This document shows, in pieces, positions 58,187 to 64,000 of a stretch of 64,000 nt of DNA. Positions within the stretch are counted from its first letter, which is position 1. The number at the start of each line of letters is the position of its first letter. Under the pieces are notes generated by a model. It saw nothing but the letters and a program-made list of their open reading frames with translations. It made no database searches and was not told the origin of the DNA. Origin of the DNA: Arcuatula senhousia (lineage: Eukaryota; Mollusca; Bivalvia; Mytilida; Mytilidae). A program made the translations under genes and the position numbers. The stretch is from positions 60,571,702-60,635,701 of the forward strand of contig OZ020307.1 in assembly GCA_963971305.1 (NCBI GenBank), written 5' to 3'.

Positions 58187-58395
58187 CATTCTTTCTTTAT
58201 TTTTTACTTTTTCTCTTTTTATGATATTTATATATTTTTTTTGGTGACAAATGGACATTTAATGTCTAATGTATTATTTCATGTATTGATATCTTTAAAT
58301 GTTTTGTTTTGCTTTAGTCTAGAGTTTTGTGTATATTTGTTTATTTCTTTTACTACCTTTATACATGTGTGATTTGATTTGTTTTGGTTTTTTTC

Positions 58396-59172
58396 TTAAG
58401 GATGTATTCTTCTGAGGGGTCAAAATTGTCCTTAATCAAGTTTTTTCCCAAACCTACATTTTTAAAATGCTAAGACCATGAGAAAATCAAATTTACTTAG
58501 AAAACAATATGTCCATGTGCATTTTAGTTCGCTACAGCCATTTAAAAAGGGCCTATTTTGACAATTTCCCCCAAATTTCATCATTTTTGGCCTATTTTGA
58601 GGTAATTTTCTTTAAAATATCAAGTTTCAAAATCAAGTTTTCTCTCAAAGTTTTCATATTGATAGATGCCATGATTCTGAACAAACTTAACTTTAAAAAA
58701 GTATATGTCCGTGATGATATAAGAAAGTTTAGTCCCAAAAATGTGCCTTTTTATGTCATTTTCAAGACACCATAAAACCGGTAAAAATCAAGATTTTTCA
58801 AATTTTCTATCATACCAAAACCTCAAAACTCTCCATTTTCGTTTGAAATAATTGGACAAATATATCTTTTTGAATTTAGAAAAGAAATTATATGAATTGC
58901 ATGAATATTTTGTTGGAAAAATGAATTTTACTACCCCTACCCTGAAATTGGCTAAATTCAGATTGAGATCAATGGTCAAATTTGGTCAAAAATTAAAATG
59001 TTGCATATCTCAAAAACTACTAATCATATCTTCATATTTTTTTTGACAAAATTTAGATGGATCATCATTTGATATATATCCACCAAAAGTTTTCAATTAT
59101 AAGGCAAGGTTTAAAAATTATTCACAAACGAGATTTCAACGAGACTGAAACCTCAGAAGAATACCCCCTTAA
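58396..59172 (+). mobile_element. TTAA-flanked MITE (piggyBac-like), copy 2
   Basis: It is a near-identical match to 23463-24237, with the same orientation, TTAA flanks and ~20-bp inverted ends. It is non-coding. Confidence 0.7.
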
Positions 59173-59771
59173 GGTAATTAATAATAAAATTGATTCTCGT
59201 GCAATGACTGTCTGTTAAAACGCACAAAAACAAACATCACTCGAAAAATTGAAATATTAACATAGAATTAGAATGCATCAAGCAATAGATGAGCTTCTGT
59301 TTGGTGCATACTCTGGTTGCAATGTTCTATTTGTTTGTTTGAGTTACTTAAAATATGACTATTAAAATCTTAACATTATTAACCTTATTTTAATAAAGCA
59401 TGGCATATATAGGCTTTTTGAATAATGATGATGCGATGCTTTAAAAGATTTAAAAACACAAAATAAAAGAAGAAGGTCTGAAAAGCCATTGTTACAAAAA
59501 ATCAGCAGTCCATGTGGAAAAAAAAATTAAACATAAAAGAGAAACACCAGTAAATCGTATTTCATTTGCAAATAAAAATAATAATAATGAATAGTAATTA
59601 TAATAATAATAAAGTTATTGAAACTAGGATGGTCATTCTTAAAAACGTATTTGAGAAATTGTAGATAATAGTGTGCAAGAATTGAAACAATTTTTTCAAA
59701 TAATGTGGTGGGTAAAAAGAGGTTTAAATGTACCAAAACCTCTTTTATTCCATTTTATGCTCCGCTATTAC
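59173..59771. other. No gene seen
   Basis: AT-rich, unassigned. Confidence 0.5.
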
Positions 59772-59905
59772 TTAAGGTTCTTCCTACCCCAGACATAGGT
59801 TGAATATCTTAGTAATAATTTGGTTCCCCAGTTTGGTATTTTTGGTTATACTGTTCTATGCTCTTCATATTCATACAGTGTTTGGCATTTTCAATATTTT
59901 TGGTA

Positions 59906-59953
59906 GAGCGCCTCTGATGAGTCTTGAATAGACGAAACGCGCGTCAGGCGTAG
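59906..59953 (+). ncRNA. Hammerhead ribozyme (type I-like, minimal helix III)
   Basis: Helix I: gcgcct (908-913) pairs with aggcgt (946-951). Core CTGATGA at 59914-59920. Helix II: gtc/gac (921-923 with 931-933) with a 7-nt loop. Core GAAA at 59934-59937. Helix III: acgc/gcgt with no loop bases. The expected cleavage is after C59945. All invariant core bases are present. The very short helix III matches known hammerheads of animal retroelements that cleave best as dimers. Confidence 0.75.
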
Positions 59954-60339
59954 CAAAATTTATTGTCTGGAACTTTGTTGTCATTTGTATTACACATCAG
60001 GGTTGTGAAACACAAAGTGACAGAACTCGGGTGCTCCAAAAGGGGTAAACAGGGTACTCGTCGCGTTAGCCTGAAGTTATGGTGTTTATGTTAATGAACT
60101 TGAATATATATGCAATGTTTGGATCAAATGTTGCCAGAAATTAAACAATGTAGGCAGCAATTGAAATTAGATAAATAATGTAATATATAAGATTTAGAAG
60201 AAGAAATTATCCGTCTGGTTACTTTTAAAAATTGTCATTTCCCGTAGGGTTGTTCTTACACCAGACATAGGTTGTTCTCAGTCAAACTTTGGTCCCCAGT
60301 TCGGGTTTCATGTTCATATTGTTGTTAAGTATTCTATTT

Positions 60340-60395
60340 TATTCGGAAAATGTCTCAAGTCTTGAAATTAGAAATAAAAAACGCGCGTCAGGCGT
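60340..60395 (+). ncRNA. Degenerate hammerhead remnant
   Basis: Keeps 'aagtcttgaaattag', 'acgcgcgtc' and 'aggcgtagc', but CTGATGA is lost ('gtctcaagtc'). Not expected to cleave. Confidence 0.5.
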
Positions 60396-60684
60396 AGCAA
60401 AATCTATTATCTGGAACTTTGTTGTAATTAAGATTTGATGATCACTCCATTTTGAATTACCTTTCGGTGTCTTTTTAAAGCTTAAAGAACGACAAACTCA
60501 AAGAAGAATGTGTTGTTGCATCACTGTTAAGAGTATCTCAATTTTTGTAGTACGACGCACGAAAATAATATTTAAAGACCCTTAATTTTTCGCAGCTGTC
60601 CTTTTTGTCGTTTTTTTTTTGGGCTTTCAAACCTTAAATTAACCTTTACTCTAAATATAAATTACAAGAAAGTTTCAGATAATA

Positions 60685-60745
60685 AATTTTGCTATGCCTG
60701 ATGCGCGTTTTGTCTATTCAAGGTTCAATGTCAGAGGCGGAATGA
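60685..60745 (-). ncRNA. Degenerate hammerhead repeat abutting a Naiad RT
   Basis: On the - strand: 'gcctctgacattgaac', 'cttgaatagac', AAAA, 'cgcgcatc', 'aggcatagc'. Both core boxes are mutated. It replaces the RT thumb of the Naiad copy at exactly 'attccg'. Confidence 0.5.
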
Positions 60746-62075
60746 TGCTACACAAAGAAGGAAAATTGACGACTGGAAAGTTGAAGGTATCACATTTGTC
60801 TGAGAGCTTTCGTGGAATGTCTTTCTTGAGAGTCTATTTCGAGATGTTGATCTTTATATGAAGTAGATTTCCTAGAATCCGCTGTGTCCTTTATCTCATG
60901 TTCCTGAGCATGTATGAGATGGAGAAATTTACCAAAACGAAAAAGGACATCATCAATATAACGGAACGTGAGTTAAAAGAGAGCTAGTCTACGATCTTTT
61001 TTGAAGAGATTGTAAGAAGTCTGCTCCATATGAATGTAGAAACAAATCAGCAAGCAAATGTGCACAATAAGTGGCCATTGGAATCCCTAATGTTTGCAGA
61101 AAAAACACGTCTACCAAATATTTGTACCTTCGTTTTCCATTCTTTTTAAAAAGCTGCGTTTCATCAGCTGTGCCAATCGTGAGTTGTTCGTGCGAAAAAG
61201 AAGTGTAAAGAGTGGAGAAATCAAAAGCGTCGATGCTGTTGCAAGATGAAATTGATTTCGAGTTAAGAATCTCCAATAGATCTTTCGAAATCTTCAAGAT
61301 CCACATTTGATCGAAATCATTTCTAGATTAACAATAATCATAATATTTCTGGAGGCCAAATTATATTGGATTTTTGATGACCCTGCAACCTGCAATAATG
61401 CACTGTTTGTATGGCTTTTTATTTAATAAGGAATCCAATACAGGGATGAAATGCCATCATTGTTAGCAACAACAGAGAGGTCAAAGGAGGAAATGACATG
61501 TTTGTGATTGTCAATAATTTCCTCCTTAGACAGTGTTGTAGCTCTGCAATTGCTGGTACAACCAACTCCTAATTCAGCTGTGAAGCAGTCAATATAGTGT
61601 TTCTGATCTTGTACACAAAAATGATATTGTATGGTATGTTTTCTGCAGGTACAACAATACATTTGTCATGTAAGACGGACAGTTTTCTGCAACATCAGCG
61701 CTGATGAAAATGGATTATGCTTTAGTGCTCATTGAGCTCTTAACAAAATGATTCTTTTCAAAACTGATGACTTCACAGCTTTAACCCACTCCGACAAAAC
61801 GTCATTTCCTTTCTCCTGATGTTTCCTGGTCCAAGTTTTTTTGGTATAGTTTTCAACTGAATCAATTACTGTTTTAAAATTACGGCTCCAACTGATTCCC
61901 CTAGGCTCGTGATATGTTGGTCCTTGAGCCAAAACATCGCGAAGTAAGTCATTTTCCACGATGTTCAGGTCAAAAGTAATAACGTGGCCAGAGAGACCAC
62001 AATTAAATGGAGATTTTTCACCAGCATTCTGGAGGTTTTGCTTTGAGGTCACAGCTTCAGTTTCTCTCTCCTGTA
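60745..62075 (-). pseudogene. Naiad CxC-to-RT relic, 3'-truncated
   Basis: Read downward from 62075: SPFNCGLSGHVITFDLNIVE, YHEPRGISWSRNF, ALSTE-type linker, [71 protein letters not shown] and YIDDVLF. It ends in the thumb at 60745, where a hammerhead repeat takes over. Several frameshifts and a mutated GTN motif (MATYC) are present. No endonuclease is upstream. Confidence 0.7.
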
Positions 62076-62375
62076 CTTTCTTGGCCCGTGGTTTGATCCC
62101 CGTCAGGGGTTAAAATCTCAGTGACCGTTTTTCCGAGTCTCACTTGACACCATTTTCGAGGATGGTCTCAGGAAACGATGCTCGTCCTTCGGAAGGGACA
62201 AAAATGGTTGTCTCGTGTAAAGGGAGAGTAATACTCTGTGCACGTTAAATACCCCTTTGTAGAGTTCGATAATAGTAGGCTAAATAGGACCGCTACAGAG
62301 ACAGTACTCGCAAACTGCAAACTTGAGAGGGATTTATAGAAGCACTTAGCGTGTTTCCCAATCCAGTATAAATAA
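62076..62375 (+). repeat. SINE-like repeat
   Basis: 'ggtttgatcccc' near 62090 resembles a tRNA B box. It is followed by a GC-richer body with 'gctcgtccttcggaagggac', 'gttgtctcgtgtaaaggg' and 'gtgcacgttaaatacccc', phrases I associate with conserved invertebrate SINE central domains. No A box is visible, so it is probably 5'-truncated. Confidence 0.5.
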
Positions 62376-63015
62376 ATATGTTTTAACTAACTAGTCAATT
62401 GCAACTTCAGATTGATGGATCGAATTCTGGTTTGTAATTTACAAAAACGGGACTTCTCCACCTCTATGAAATTGTGTTTTTTCAGTTACCTGCTTGTCCT
62501 TACTTGGATTATTTCAATATAAATAGATTTTTTGACGGATAAATGTTTTTTTGTCTGATAAACAAACAAATTTCTATGTTTACAGAATTGTATCTTCTAT
62601 TTCCTACTGACATGCTAGATAAGGGTAAACTTGACAATATTATTTCATTTGTAAACTTCCATGCTCTATCGCTTCCTTGCAGTATACAACATCGATCACC
62701 AGTCAAAGACTGCTTCATGTTGCCTAATCGACTTTTGGTGGGTAATATTAATACTTCCCACCTGAATGTAATTAGCTTTGTATGTTACTTTACGAATGTC
62801 GGTGGTTTTCCTCGGGTTGCCCGGTTTCCTCCACCATTAAAACTGACCGCCCTACATGACCCAGGTGTGTCGATAAAGGACGTTGACACCATTACACATA
62901 TACACATTTGCTAACTGTATTTTTGTGATAGTTATTGTGACGCTCTCGACATTTGTTCTCCCACTTATCTTGAAAAAAAGTATCGCTACATACATACATT
63001 ACCGCAAAGTCCATG
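62376..63015. other. Unassigned; conserved repeat module at 62790-62855
   Basis: 'gtcggtggttttcctcgggt' and 'ggtttcctccaccattaaaa' (62798-62845) belong to a module I recall as widespread in invertebrate repeats. The rest shows no gene. Confidence 0.4.
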
Positions 63016-63930
63016 AAAGAAGCAGAGATACTATTTGGGTATCTGAATGTCAAAAGTCTAGATGGGCAGAGACGAAACAAGTAAACACCAAAAAGGACAC
63101 GACAAAAACAGACAAGATGTAAAACATGGATACACAAACGTCACTGAATATCAATCAACGACGAGAACTCCAGTCGTAGCGAGAGTAAACTCAGGTGCCC
63201 TGGAATCGTAAGCCGTTCCTGCTTGCTATAACTCACCCGTCGCGTTGCCAACAGTAAATTCAGTGTGTCAAATCCAGTAAAGAAAGACAAGAAAAGTATA
63301 ACAAATCAGCACTCATCTGACAGATCGAAATCCCTTATTTGTCTGAAAGCGCATGATGTCTTCTAAAAAATTTCTTCTGTGAAGACGGCAACCGAGGAGC
63401 AACATAATCCTGTGTGAGCAATTTTTGTGTCAGACGTGACGCTCTGCTAGGGAAATCGAAGTAAGTCCCACATGCTTTGGAGTAACGAATCAATGTGATA
63501 CGTAAACTCCGTAAGCTGGATCGGACGGAATGTTGCTACACAAGAAGGGAAAATTGACGAATGGAAAGTTGAGATCGTCCCTTTTTATAGCGTTTTGTTG
63601 AAAGTTTTTTCGTGAGAGTCAATTTCAAGATGAAATCTAAATATTAAGCAGACTTCCTAGAATCCACTGTATCCCTTATCTCAAGTTTCTGGGGGGATAT
63701 ATGAATTGTAGAAAGTCGAGAATTGTTTAGTGAAAGGACATCATCAATATAACGCAACGTGAGGTAAAAAGAGAACTAGCTAGTCTACGATCTTTTTTGT
63801 CTATTAAAGATTGTAAGAAGTCTGCTTTATATGAATGAAGAAAAAATCAGCAAACAAGGGTGCACAATTATTGCCTATTGTTTGCTGAAAAACACATAGG
63901 ATTTTGCTTTGTCTTCAATTTGATTGGCAG
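63016..63930 (-). pseudogene. Naiad RT C-terminal fragment plus family 1 tail
   Basis: From 63930 downward: a corrupted GIP/ADLF area, [53 protein letters not shown] and GISICQMSAD, then the tail to ~63016. Stops and shifts are frequent. Confidence 0.65.
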
Positions 63931-64000
63931 TGTGACGGGTGTGCTATAGCAGACAGAAACTGCTTACTCTGCCAAAGCATTCGAGTTTACTCTTGTTACG
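63931..64000 (+). repeat. Naiad family 1 tail on the opposite strand (runs off window)
   Basis: 'tgtgacgggtgtgctatagc', 'aactgcttactctgcc' and 'gagtttactcttgtt' match the family-1 tail in + orientation, back to back with the preceding - strand copy. Confidence 0.6.

Larger units (their letters stand above)
59772..60440 (+). mobile_element. Retrozyme-like repeat with two hammerhead sites
   Basis: Two related blocks start 'aaggttcttcctaccccaga' (59772) and 'gggttgttcttacaccagac' (60247). Each has 'cagttygg' and then a hammerhead region followed by 'attgtctggaactttgttg'. The predicted cleavage positions (59945 and 60389) are 444 nt apart. This is reminiscent of retrozymes, whose RNA is cut by flanking hammerheads. 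No protein is encoded. Confidence 0.55.

Overview
The window looks like AT-rich, intron-containing, transposon-saturated DNA of a bivalve mollusc, most likely a mussel (Mytilus-like). I base this on lineage-typical repeats: Naiad/Penelope-like retroelements, hammerhead-bearing SINE-like units, (CCGT)n hairpin elements, TTAGGG-type arrays and a lectin-like fibrinogen gene. The species assignment is an inference. No rRNA, tRNA, CRISPR or prokaryotic-type operon was seen.

Two multi-exon protein genes can be rebuilt from phase-compatible splice sites. On the + strand (39250-56938, five exons, 315 codons) lies a secreted protein with a signal peptide, a PAN/apple-like segment and a C-terminal fibrinogen-related domain (FReD). 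Its 14.5-kb third intron is a nest of mobile DNA: a TA-flanked MITE split by a DIRS-type tyrosine-recombinase retrotransposon, which itself carries two Naiad fragments, then a FLYWCH/MULE transposon with an apparently intact gene, then a hammerhead-ribozyme unit. On the - strand (31483-24528) is a probable six-exon gene with a DDE integrase core (KRBA2/Ty3-integrase-like). It has a one-base shift in an A8 tract, and its last intron holds an interstitial telomere-like array and a 31-bp satellite.

Layout: 1-8.5 kb holds a hairpin-(CCGT)n element and Naiad fragments. 9-13.6 kb holds a Naiad copy with two nested insertions and two copies of a second hairpin element. 13.6-21.4 kb holds a divergent Penelope-like RT, an interleaved inverted repeat, and Naiad pieces that show the diagnostic permuted order (GIY-YIG endonuclease, CxC linker, RT). 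21.3-24.3 kb holds repeats and a TTAA-flanked MITE. 24.5-31.5 kb is the integrase gene. 31.6-38.4 kb holds satellites, Naiad pieces, a 1.5-kb element with ~155-bp internal repeats, and a broken LINE carrying a 92-bp perfect-arm hairpin. 38.8-56.9 kb is the FReD gene. 57-64 kb holds repeats, hammerhead motifs and more Naiad fragments.

Most coding potential belongs to retroelement relics that are 5'-truncated, frameshifted or nested. The best candidates for functional proteins are the FReD gene, the MULE transposase, the DIRS Gag (after splicing) and the DIRS tyrosine recombinase. All calls come from reading the sequence by eye; nothing was searched or folded by software.
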